Shown piece by piece: positions 1 through 9,769 of a stretch of DNA of 20,315 nt. Position numbers and translations under genes: made by a program. Position 1 is the first letter of the stretch, and every line of letters begins with the position of its first letter. Below the pieces are notes generated by a model. It saw only the letters and a program-made list of their open reading frames with translations. It was not told the DNA's origin and searched no databases. The stretch covers positions 1 to 20,315 of the forward strand of contig ADNK01000945.1 of assembly GCA_000320545.1 (NCBI GenBank), in the 5' to 3' direction. Source of the stretch: Bigelowiella natans CCMP2755 (lineage: Eukaryota > Cercozoa > Chlorarachniophyceae).

Positions 1-74
<74 letters not shown>
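1..74. repeat. (CT)n followed by (AT)n microsatellite
   Basis: About 17 CT units (1-34) are followed by a long AT run (38-74). It lies just downstream of the last visible exon of the minus-strand JmjC gene, so it is probably inside one of that gene's introns. Confidence 0.95.
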
Positions 75-77
<3 letters not shown>

Positions 78-107
78 CTCGCTCTCTCTTTCTCTTTCAC
101 CTAATAC

Positions 108-512
108 CTGCGACATTCGTGTGGAAGGGTGGACTCGGGGATACCTTGAGGAGTACATCAGCAGCGGCACTTAGCCAATGCGAAATTATGCACGATGACG
201 AAACGACTTCTGCGGCGCACGTTTCAACCGCACGCCGTGGTTTACAGGTAGAGCGCTCGAGATTGACAATTCGGTAATCCCTTCTATTCAGACACAACAC
301 TCCCAACACTACGTGCCCCCTCCCCCGCCGCCGCACTTACAGATACACGTTGGAATAGTCGTGCGGGGGGAACAGTCGAAAGCGCTTCCTGCCTGATATT
401 TGCGTATACCTATGGAAGAATGGTTGATGGGGGGGAGGGAGAGGAAGAAGGAGAAGAAGACTCTCTTTGGTGCTGCCAATGCTGCTGCTGCTGATGCTGC
501 TGATGATGCTGA

Positions 513-548
<36 letters not shown>

Positions 549-772
549 AAGGTGCAGCAGTACAAAATGGAGGTTCATTTCTCTTCACATCATCCAAGGA
601 TTCTTGGGCATTATTATTACATGTTGTGAGCGACGTCATAGTGCAAAGGGCTCCCGACACCGCGAGTGGCCATCCATAGATTCGTCTGCCATATCACAAC
701 ACACAGGCGTTTCTCAGCGAAGGAGCAATAGATGACAAGGAATTGAAACCGAAAAATGCCTAGATGTTTGTG

Positions 773-813
<41 letters not shown>

Positions 814-1567
814 GAAATGCGAGGTTTAAGGGGATGATGAAGTCGGGAGGAGACAGGAGAAAACACGCGCAACCGTGATGACAGATTGTGTTGATGGAAT
901 AATACTGAGCGAGTCGATCATTTTTCAGGCGTGTTTGTGCGGTTAAGTGCGAGGTTGAGGACCTCCATGTGCGGACGGAATCTTGCCACAAAGGAGCTTT
1001 TATCACCAACGTCACGCTGAATCGTCTTTGGCATGGCAGCCATTGGAGAGAAAAAGTAGTAGAATTGACCGTAGCTGCTCCTCATATTGTTGTTGTTGTT
1101 GTTGTTATCGTCGTCACCCTTCTCTTCTCCCTGCTTGAGGGTGCTGGGAGGGAAGAAGAACTCGGAAACGGTTACAGTAGCATTGGCCCAAGGACGATTC
1201 CATTGCACACCTGAAGTGCAGACGAGTGAGGAGAGAGCAATAATACCTCAGAATTCTTTGTATTTTGGTCAAAGCACCCCCCCCCCCCCCCCTCTTCCCT
1301 TCTCTTTTTCTGTTCCTAGTCTCGAACACAACAAACCTTTCAGCTGGCCTATGGGATGGGCCACTGTATGCATGCGCACCTAGAGAGAGCAGCAAAACAC
1401 ACACAATCCGCGTTTTCTCACTAAGCTACATTTTCTTCTTTCAAGATTGAAGTATCACGAAATGACGATGCCGGTGCTCTGGAATAAGGCCGTCCTATTC
1501 GAGTGGTTCACTACCTTGGCTTTGGCACTCGCGTGCACCTCTAAATCGACATCCTCCATGTGCTGTG

Positions 1568-1603
<36 letters not shown>

Positions 1604-2590
1604 ACATATATATACATCTTTATATTGTATAACAGACACTAGAAGACTTCCAAATGAGATGATACAAAGGGTCAAAATAACGGATGCAATGTTTAAGTGT
1701 CCAACTAAACAAATCGCCCTCCCCCCTCACCCCCCTGCCCCCCCCTTATCTTCACAGGTCGAGAATTTAGCTGTTGTTCTTCACCTTTATAAAATACTCT
1801 GGAGACCACAGTTTCATTGCTGGCCACTGTGTACATGCGTATAATCCACAGTGAGGAGGGGGGGCAGAAGGAGGAGGAGGAGGAGGGCGGAGCAGATAAT
1901 GCAGGAATAACATTGGTAACCACTCTCAGTGAATACATTAAACCGTTATTTTCCTTACTTTTGAACGTTCCCCATAATATCATTAAGCACTGGGAAGATG
2001 ATGCAAACAGTGGTGATGATATTGACTGCTACCTGCGTGGCTTTCGAGTTGCGAATGATAACAGGCTCAGCGTCCTCGAAAATCTCCTCAGCAAACTGCT
2101 CATGGATATCGACCTGAAGAGTGAGAGTATATATATAAATATATATACAACTACAAATCCTACGGATCATCATTCAGTGGGTTAGATTATCTTCGCTTTT
2201 ACGCACAATAATGATAGGCACTTGCTCTACTCGTGGGAACAACGTCAGGAAGGGCAACACGCCTGCTTCGGCCTCTTCTATATGGGGAAACGAGCACTCA
2301 TCACGCTCCGAAATCCTGTCGCCGCTGCTACAAAACCTGTATATTCAAAAGGCCGTTACATCGGGAAAACCGATCCTTCAAGAGAAAGGAGATTCTTTCG
2401 AATGAACGATCGCGCAATCTGATTTAGACGTAATAATTTTCTCAGCAGACCCATTGTTGGCCCCAGTTTCTTGTTTTGCTGGCTGCCGCTCCCGCACAGA
2501 GGATGGGATGAAGATACAGATACTACATAGCCACGCTAGCACAACCAAGGCGGTCCCAACCCAGCGCAGAGTCCTGGTTATTGTGATCAA
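108..2590 (-). CDS. JmjC/cupin-8 domain oxygenase, membrane-anchored, 3' end outside window
   Basis: Predicted Fe(II)/2-oxoglutarate-dependent oxygenase of the JmjC (cupin-8) type; the substrate (protein or RNA residue) is unknown. Minus-strand exons, in order of transcription: 2231-2336 (tentative), 2033-2113, 1785-1826, 1515-1562, 1337-1379, 990-1210, 621-685, 341-409, 108-144. All have AG/GT borders and matching phases. Family landmarks appear in the right order: EPVII (2033-2113), WPAMKLWSPEY (1785-1826), NRPWAN (990-1210), NLWMATRGVGSPLHYD (621-685) with the HxD iron ligands, GRKRFRLFPPHD (341-409) and YPRVHPSTRMSQ (108-144). The second iron-binding His should lie left of the window. Upstream, 2451-2590 encodes a hydrophobic stretch (WVGTALVVLAWLCSICIF), suggesting a type II membrane anchor. 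That exon has no in-frame ATG, so a further 5' exon is likely and the start is unresolved; its donor (GTCTGC) is weak. Exon 990-1210 carries a seven-Asn run. The 990 donor (GTGGCA) is weak but gives the family-typical KSSF-TNLW junction. Confidence 0.85.
478..546. repeat. GCT/GAT/GGT trinucleotide repeat
   Basis: Imperfect (GCT)n, (GAT)n and (GGT)n run inside intron 410-620 of the JmjC gene. It creates spurious poly-Asp, poly-Met and poly-Val frames. Confidence 0.9.
775..808. repeat. (GT)n microsatellite
   Basis: About 17 GT units inside intron 686-989 of the JmjC gene. Confidence 0.95.
1277..1292. repeat. poly-C tract
   Basis: Sixteen C residues in intron 1211-1336 of the JmjC gene (a G run on the transcribed-sense strand). 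Confidence 0.9.
1572..1600. repeat. (TA)n microsatellite
   Basis: TA run in intron 1563-1784 of the JmjC gene, about ten bases upstream (in the sense direction) of the acceptor of exon 1515-1562. Confidence 0.95.
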
Positions 2591-2673
2591 TGGGTCATTA
2601 TCGACGTTTTAATTTATCAATGAACAATAATCTTTATTTCAACCACAGCACACACACGCACACACACGCACAC

Positions 2674-2727
<54 letters not shown>

Positions 2728-3126
2728 TCATACATGTTCTATAATCCAATCCAACGTATTCTCTTCGCAATGACAAGGGACGGCTCAATAGAGAGAAGAT
2801 TCTCGACGATCACGAGGACGTTTCCGCCATTCCGGGAGAGCTACCGCTCGGAACATGAGAAAGGTAAAAATCCACGCATTTTTTGATCCGCGACAAAGGA
2901 AAAGTGGGTTCGTTGTCGCAGATAAAGAGCATTGTGGCATTTTGACACTGCGACATATCCATTTGCGGGTAATTATTTATCTAGATTAAATAACAAAAAT
3001 TGTACATAGATTTACTGGTAACGTCCTGCGGCTGAGAAGGAAAACAGACGGATATTGATAAGACTCGTCCGCTGCTATCACGGCTGGCTTTCCAGGGGCT
3101 TGCTAGCAACAAGGGGAGAAGGGACT
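2591..3126. promoter_or_regulatory. divergent spacer between JmjC gene and kinase
   Basis: Holds no convincing exon. It separates the minus-strand JmjC gene from the plus-strand kinase, so it probably carries both promoters, unless the missing 5' exon of the JmjC gene is also here. It contains a large (CA)n tract (2648-2724) and an inverted repeat: GCGACAA at 2890-2896 with TTGTCGC at 2913-2919. A third GCGACA lies near 2950. Confidence 0.5.
2648..2724. repeat. (CA)n microsatellite with CACGCA variants
   Basis: About 77 bp of CA units; the first part alternates with CG-containing units. It lies in the divergent spacer. Confidence 0.95.
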
Positions 3127-4899
3127 ATGAATTCCGCGTATATTTATCGTGATAGCGATATTGAGGAAGGCGAAAATCCCGTTTCCGCATACATCGATTG
3201 TGTCCCTTATATAGACGGAGATAGCAAAAATCTCGTTACCCCACGTATACCCATATATATAAATGCCACCCATCATGGCGCCTTTGAACGGTGGGTCAAG
3301 AGCAACTTTGGCATCATCCACGGGGAGGATAGAGAGTCGGTGTCTGAGGCTACTTGGAGGGACATGTATAAAAACTTTCTTGCACGCTGGAAAGAGCTCG
3401 AAAAATACACGGCATCTGTGAAGACATTCTCGCCAGATTCCCTATCTCTGGATGAGAAAGACGGACCCATCGGTGAGGGAAAGGATGCTAACATATTCGT
3501 TGGGACAATCATCGAGAGCAAGCGGTGCGTTGCGGTTAAGACTCCGCGGCAAAATATGACTATTTCCGACATCGAGGAACTAAAGCTCCTTATGACACTG
3601 CCTAAGAATAACTGCCTTGTAGATTGCCTCGGGGTGTATAAATACAAATCCGGCAAGCTCTCTACGGTTCTTGAGCTTTGCGAGGGTGGCAGCATGTTCT
3701 CATTTCTCCGGCAAAATTCGATAACGACACACCGCATCTTCCTTAAGATGGCTTTGGACATGGTCAGCGGTCTGACACACCTGCACCTTAACAAGATCCT
3801 GCATCGAGATGTTGCCGCGCGCAATTTCCTCCTTCGCAATGACGGCTCGGTCGTCATCTCGGATCTGACAAATGCTCGCAAGGTTGAAAGCAAAGAAGCT
3901 GAGAGGCAGCTAACGCTACTTCCGAGTCAAGCCCCCTGCTTCTGGCAAGCGCCAGAGACTATTCCAACCCACTTCAAACAGCCTTACAAGAACTTTTCTG
4001 TGAAGTCTGACGTGTGGGCGATGGGCGTGACGTTGTGGGAGATGCTCAATCGGGCAAACATGCCGTACATAAGCAAGGAGGACATTGAGGCTCTGAAATC
4101 AGCTAGCCGGAAGCAAAAGAGAGAAATGGTACAAAACAAACTGCAGAGGATTAAAAAAGGAGAGCTCAAACTGAAGCTTCTCAAATGGGAGGAAGATGAG
4201 GGGAACACTGGAACTGCCATTGAAAATCTCATCTACTCATGTCTTCATCTGAGGCCACAGGACAGGCCCTCTGCTGCTGTACTTAAGCAGAGGATAAGCA
4301 AATTGAAGGCTTTAATAGATAAGAATATCCTCAAGAAAGTTCTTTCTGACGCCCGTTTGGAGGAGTACCTCGATAGTTTAGCGAAGCTGGACATTGACGA
4401 GTTGATAAATGGGGACCAGAAATTTTGGGAAGGCGTATCGGAAAGGACCGAGGTGAAGAAAAAGGGGCATTTAGCGCGTTTGAGGCGCCATTTCAATCTC
4501 CGAAGAACCAACACATCAGCCCGAAACAGCGGTGAGACACGACGAAAACGATCAACAACTACTTCCAAACATTCGCATGCATTATATGCGACTACCCCCC
4601 CCTTTCACATAGAAGCTATTAGGTCGTATGAAAGGGAAAGAGGGATGATGTTGAGACGCTTATTCCATGACTAATTTCCTTCTTTCGATGCAAACCCTTC
4701 ATTTTTTTCAATATATACAGATCATTCACAGCTTCCATCCAAGCTTCCCATCGATGTCCACGCCGCTGCACTAGGTAGAAACAGCTTACAGCAACCACAG
4801 CTCGACAGTCCACCCTCACCACCATCGCGTCCATTGTTACAGCGAGATCCAACTGGTGATCTTCATCCAGCAGAAGCAGTGTATATATATGATATATAA
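3127..4899 (+). CDS. tyrosine-kinase-like protein kinase, two exons
   Basis: Protein kinase, probably Tyr or TKL type. ATG at 3127 is the first in-frame Met. Exons 3127-4531 and 4721-4899 give 527 aa. The donor (GCG|GTGAGA) and acceptor (ATATACAG) are good and phases match (phase 1). Without splicing the frame ends at 4674, giving 515 aa. Residues 1-105 are unrecognised and Tyr-rich. Kinase motifs: GEG loop at G116/G118, VAVK lysine K138, Glu150/151 in helix C, HRDVAARN (H226-N233; the AARN form is typical of tyrosine kinases), APE at 275-277, DVWAMG Asp295, and Arg380. The metal-binding DFG is replaced by D246-L-T; the Asp is kept. An insert of about 45 charged residues (about 315-360) precedes the last helices. 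After the domain come a helical stretch (395-430), a basic cluster (444-460) and, in the spliced form, a Pro/Gln-rich tail. The near-intronless structure contrasts with the neighbours. Substrate unknown; activity likely but not certain because of DLT. Confidence 0.9.
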
Positions 4900-5548
4900 T
4901 TATTATGCACACGGCGAAGGACCGCCTATATAAATGATTATCTTGGTGCTCCTATTTATTTTGAGTAAGAACAAAACGCTACATCGAAAGTTACTTGTTG
5001 TGGGCATGAGCTATGCACATCTTTTCCTATATGCGCACACAGCAGTCATGTGGATGGTATCTGGCAACGTGATAGAGTGATAAGCGCCAGGGATGCTCCG
5101 TGCTCGTAGCCGTGCAGCTGTTTTGCGTGATCGAACTAGACACTTACACCGTCATCGATGCGTACACTAACTAGTGTAGTCGTGGAACTAGGTACGTCGC
5201 CAAATACATGGAGCATGCATGTACGTAGTCATCTACAAACACACACGTGTTTTGCACGCATGGGTCTTCAAATGATGCCAACAGATTCAACATTAGCGCT
5301 ATAATTTTACAGCGGCTACATGAGGATGGCCATTGAACAAATTTAATTGATTAGTTACATTCGTCTTGCATGCGCACAGCAGCGCACAGCAGGAGTAGTG
5401 CTCTTCGCGCTGTTGTCGCCGGTCAGCCGTCACAGAACTGTGCAAATAATCTTTACACACGGCGGTACATTTTCCTCGTCTCTTCCGGCGCAGACATTCT
5501 CTATTAGCGTCTTCATAAAAGCCTAATTAGCAACACAACACCACTCTT
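4900..5548. other. convergent intergenic spacer, CATG-rich
   Basis: Lies between the 3' ends of the kinase (plus) and the phosphotransferase (minus). No strong exon is seen. The middle (about 5000-5380) is dotted with CATG and TGCATG and with a tandem GCGCACAGCA near 5372-5391. A minus-strand frame 5299-5522 is open and in phase with a possible donor at 5568, so it could be an alternative last exon of the phosphotransferase. Confidence 0.6.
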
Positions 5549-5839
5549 TTAGGTGTTACTGCACTCACAATGATGGTTGTCAGTAAGAGAGTCAGTAAGA
5601 GCGTGTTTTACCATCCCTTCCTCCTCTTTTAGATACAGAATCTTTTCTTGGAGCTCAACATGCGAGTTTCTGTCCTCTTTCTTATCCGGGTGGTCAATGT
5701 ACGCGTGTTTGAACCTCCAAGTGCAATTCATTAGTAGTATCATTTGCATGAACCTAACCAAACAGTCAGTAGGTTGGCTTCGTGAGCAATCACACGACCG
5801 CCCTACATATATGTGTACATTATAATTTATATTTATATA

Positions 5840-5875
<36 letters not shown>

Positions 5876-6324
5876 AACCGGGGAAGGTGGGCCTTTTCCT
5901 CTTTGGTCAGACATCTCCTCTGCATATATCTGTTTGTTGTTAAATGTTTGACGCCCTTAGACTTGTGCTCGTCATGGGCTTGTTAAGTTTCGAAATGTGA
6001 AGAAAGAAGGGTGACGACTCAATGAAGCATATTGACGTAAAGGCCTAAATTCAGTTGATCCTCTAGTACAAAATGTTCACTGCTGCTGTTTTTTGTTATT
6101 GTAGGAATATTAATAGGATGTTTCTTCTTCATTGTAGGAATCATAATAGAGGATGTTGCTACCCGCTTATGAGAGCTTTGAACCGTTCCTGGTCTACTCT
6201 TATCTTGTTTGCACTATACAAAGATATGTATGTATATATAAACTATACACAACCAGCAGCACGCAGTCTTGTCCGCAACCAAGGCAAAGCGTAGTATCAA
6301 ACTATTCAGCTGAACATGCGTGCA

Positions 6325-6357
<33 letters not shown>

Positions 6358-6367
6358 GAGAGAGAGA

Positions 6368-6407
<40 letters not shown>

Positions 6408-6630
6408 TGTCAGGTAAGAACCCATACATACTTATTCCATCCAATGCCATATTTTGCTTTATGCGAAACTCTCCACCCCCACCCCTCTCCCTCCCCCCTC
6501 CCCTAGAAAGTGACAAGTCAAACCACGCCACCTGTAGCAAAGTGCCTATTATAGCGCACGCAAGGTCGAACAGATAAGGGCCGACCTTTTAAACAAAAAT
6601 AATGATCGCCGAATCAACACAAACCAAGAC

Positions 6631-6669
<39 letters not shown>

Positions 6670-6853
6670 ACGGTACAGTCGTGTCCTCCCAGTCAATGAA
6701 GGCGACGAAGTTCCCAGATTTCTCGTCCAACAGAATGTTGTCAAGAAATGGATCCCCGTGGATTATTCCTATACAGTAGTAGTGTTGGGGTGGTGGTGAG
6801 AGCGGCTATGGACGTGATAATAATGACCATGATGGTGATGATGATGGTGATGG

Positions 6854-6885
<32 letters not shown>

Positions 6886-7387
6886 GGGAGCATGGTACCA
6901 CGACGAACCCTCATTTTTGTTTTCTACCCTCCCACCCCTCACCCCTCTCCTACTCACATAGCCTCCTGTGCCATACCAAACGATGATCGTAATCAGCATA
7001 AGGAGACTCTCACATGCCCTCGGGGAACTGCTTGTAAGCACCGGCGCGGCTCGGTGTAACTACTTGCAAACTCCTACCGATGCTGCTGCTGCGCGTACTG
7101 CTACTACAACTGCTGCTACTACTACTGGTAGTAGTACCTCTTGGAAGTTTATCGTTGTTTAAGCAGTCGATCAGGTTGACTAACTCTTCCTACAAATAAG
7201 TGGTGGTAGTACAAAGGGGCGCCATATTAAAACATGGTACACATAGCGGCTGTTGTGACGGGGGTGAGGGGGGGGGGGGGGGGGGGGCACCTGGTAGAAC
7301 TTAAAGAATGTGTGCTCTCCAAGGGCCGACCCCTCATCAAACTTCTCCTATGTGGTAATTATGTATGCAACACGCATAAGCATCCGA

Positions 7388-7428
<41 letters not shown>

Positions 7429-8307
7429 GTGTGTAAGTGTGTGTGTGTGTGTGTGTGTGTGTTATGTATGTGAATGTCCGATCCGATCATACATGTATTT
7501 TCAAGAAAAATAGCTCAACTCATCAGTAGCAAAGGAGGAGAAGGAGGGAGGAGCACACAAAAAAGAAAACAGCAAATGGCTGATTGGTAAGAAATCAATT
7601 GCGGCATCACATCTTGCGACGTAATGTTCTTACGAGGTAGATCCCGTCTAAATGCTCACGGGCAGTGGCGACTCTACATACGAGTGTTGGAGGCAAAATA
7701 AGAATAAAGAACATGTTTCTCCAATACACAAGACTAAATATATATAAATATATTATGTGTCAGTGTGTGTGTGTGTGTGTGCGCGCGCGCGCGCAAATGC
7801 GAGCAAACTGGAAATACTCAATCGCAGGTACGCGCACGGACACGAACCCATCACCGACCCCCCATACTACATGCAGTAATCGCTCATAAACTCGATGTTG
7901 GTGCTGCTGCTGTTTTACCCCCCCGTTGAAAGGTCTCTGAGCTTTGCGTCCGGTGTGACGGCAACGCTAAAAAGCAGAAATGATTATCATGTTAAGATTA
8001 CACAAGATATGTAGGCATCAGCATGCTCTCCGTGACCGAACATCGCCAGGAACAACAACCTGTGCAATGCGGCCAGCTCCTTGCCAATATTGCGAAGAAC
8101 CGTGTTTTCGTTGAGGGAGAGAGCTGGAAGAAAGAGCGATGAGAATAAACGACAAAACAAAAATCGCTTTAAAAACCTGTATTTTGGTGTTGGTATGTAG
8201 ACACGTACTACGAGCCAATGGCCTGTTTACTACCCCCCCCCCAACCCCTCTCTCTCTTTCTCTTACACCCACACATATATACACGCATACACCCCCCTAT
8301 TTTTTCC

Positions 8308-8344
<37 letters not shown>

Positions 8345-8444
8345 AACCCCCCTCTTAGATTTTCCAACCTATTTCCCTAAAATCAATGGGTGGAACTCCC
8401 TCCATATATCTCAACACACAGTATGGAATTCCTTGAAAATACGC

Positions 8445-8485
<41 letters not shown>

Positions 8486-9298
8486 CAATTACGGGGGCAT
8501 TGTCTTCTCCACAAAGGCAGAAATCGCCTTGTTATCATGAATGCGGTGAACCTTTGAAGCTTGTGACATACTCGTTGCCTTTGGAGCTGCCCTTATCCTA
8601 TAGCAAAGGGGAGAGGGAAGGGAGGGGGTGATGATGAGAAACGTGAAGTCGACCGTAATCAGTCAGTACAAAAGCAATTTACCTCGCCGTCCATTGGAAT
8701 GGCGGTGCATGCCCCTGCGAAGTTCCGCTTTCTAAGATACTCCAAGATTCTTATCTCCCTGAATTAATTGACGACGATGGAATTCGTCCATGGATAAAAG
8801 AGTTAGTGAAGTATATCTTAAGAAGCGGCACCGGTGGCGCTTGACCCGTGGATTTTTCGTAACACACTTACCCCTTGAGATTGTCCTCGGAAACGTTTGG
8901 CTTTAGCTTGAGAACGGCATGGGTTCCGTCTTTGCCGACCACTCTGCAATTTGTGAGCATCAAGAAGATTATCCACGGATGGATGTAGCAAATTAGTTCT
9001 CTAGGTTTCAAGCATCACCCTCGACGACAGGAAAAAGGCGGCTATCGAATCTATCAACTGTTCATCATCAACAAACGGGCTACTACTACTTGTAGTTTTC
9101 CCCAGAATATCCGCTGTGCAAGCGTTCGCATCGTGAAAGTTCGAACCCGAATCTTCTCTGAGAGGATATGAATTTCGTTGGTTACATCTGGCATCGTATT
9201 TGAAGAGAACACATGTTTGTTTCATCTGAGACTACCAGCATGTTGGCCACATCCCGGTTGGAGGGCTTTTGCGGAGACGCATCAACTCTAGCCTTCAT
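5549..9298 (-). CDS. APH/choline-kinase-fold phosphotransferase, about 16 exons
   Basis: Small-molecule kinase of the aminoglycoside phosphotransferase/choline kinase/homoserine kinase II superfamily; substrate unknown. Exons (minus): 9236-9298 (ATG at 9298), 9090-9157, 8872-8943, 8683-8758, 8552-8597, 8369-8431, 8060-8123, 7919-7966, 7634-7673, 7291-7347, 7138-7189, 6677-6768, 6532-6585, 6428-6468 (tentative, weak acceptor), 6163-6213, 5549-5777. Together they give about 371 aa, with every junction in phase. Landmarks: LHSGYSGENYK (residues 34-44) nucleotide loop, HAVLKLK with Lys56, Glu69, LRYMEG (116-121), GKELAALH, catalytic HGDPFLDN (H220, D222, N227), metal-binding IDWE (D242), GPYLFDLA, ALISG, and C-terminal NCTWRFKH. 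All key residues are present and the length is typical, so it should be active. The acceptor of the last exon could instead be 5753. Nine of 15 introns contain simple repeats. The C-terminus may be extended by a downstream exon (5299-5522) through a GTGAGT donor at 5568. Confidence 0.88.
5845..5873. repeat. (AT)n microsatellite
   Basis: AT run in intron 5778-6162 of the phosphotransferase gene. Confidence 0.93.
6326..6405. repeat. (GT)n then (GA)n microsatellite
   Basis: A short GT run is followed by about 65 bp of GA with GGGA interruptions, in intron 6214-6427. In sense orientation it is a long CT pyrimidine tract. Confidence 0.95.
6634..6669. repeat. (GCT)12 trinucleotide repeat
   Basis: Twelve GCT units in the short intron 6586-6676, close to the donor of exon 6677-6768. 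On the sense strand they read (AGC)n. Confidence 0.95.
6828..6885. repeat. (GAT)n trinucleotide repeat
   Basis: GAT/GGT run in intron 6769-7137. It gives false poly-His and poly-Met frames. Confidence 0.93.
7268..7287. repeat. poly-G tract next to a splice donor
   Basis: Twenty G residues. On the sense (minus) strand they form a C20 run that starts three bases into intron 7190-7290, directly after the GTG of the donor of exon 7291-7347. Confidence 0.93.
7391..7461. repeat. (TA)n plus (GT)n compound microsatellite
   Basis: TA run 7391-7426 and GT run 7427-7461 inside intron 7348-7633. Confidence 0.95.
7763..7794. repeat. (GT)9(GC)7 alternating purine-pyrimidine tract
   Basis: Strict purine-pyrimidine alternation in intron 7674-7918, ending in seven GC units. 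This is the classic sequence type for Z-DNA formation. Confidence 0.93.
8311..8341. repeat. (AG)n microsatellite
   Basis: Fifteen AG units in intron 8124-8368; a CT tract on the sense strand. Confidence 0.95.
8450..8482. repeat. (CA)n microsatellite
   Basis: About 16 CA units in intron 8432-8551; a GT run on the sense strand. Confidence 0.95.
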
Positions 9299-9769
9299 CA
9301 AAAGAACTAACGGCCGTGCTTCCTCTTCCTCCGTTCAAGGTGCAGATCCGCCGCTACTGTAACTTGTGGCTTCGGGGAGGGGGGGCACAAAATTCGTTCA
9401 GAGGTGGTCCATGGGTTCTGACTTCGTCGTCTGAACTCTGAACATAACTTTTGAACGAAAATATATCGAATATCGCCAATAATTATAATCTGCGACAACA
9501 ACCTTAAAAAACTGTTGGTAAGGTTGTTTGTAGGCTTGACCTTGCTCGATTTCTGGACTGGGTTTCTCTAGGGATGAAAACGCGTTCGTTTTTTACTAAG
9601 CTAGTTTCATGTTTGGTTCATGTCGCAAGGGATAAACGAAGGCCGTTTATCATTGTTTTCGGGGGGGCTTGTGCTCGAAGAAGGAGTCATCATCAGAGGC
9701 AACATTGATGGACGAAGTGCTTCCTGTTTCTCCTGAGGTGCGCACGTTCTGCCGCGAGTAGTAGCAACG
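9299..9769. promoter_or_regulatory. divergent promoter region
   Basis: The 471 bp between the start codons of the phosphotransferase (minus) and the RING-FYVE gene (plus). No exon or clear core-promoter element is seen. The head-to-head arrangement suggests a shared or back-to-back promoter. Confidence 0.55.

Noticed and set aside
6249-6301. Alternative exon between 6163-6213 and 6532-6585 of the phosphotransferase, in phase on both sides.
   Set aside because: The following intron would be only 35 nt and the peptide does not resemble the family. The 6428-6468 candidate fits better, though it is also weak.
6769-7041. Minus-strand ORF with a long poly-His run.
   Set aside because: The run is the (GAT)n repeat read in another frame inside a well-supported intron.
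9137-9149. GTTCGAACC resembling a tRNA T-loop.
   Set aside because: No matching acceptor or anticodon stems around it; it lies inside exon 2 of the phosphotransferase.
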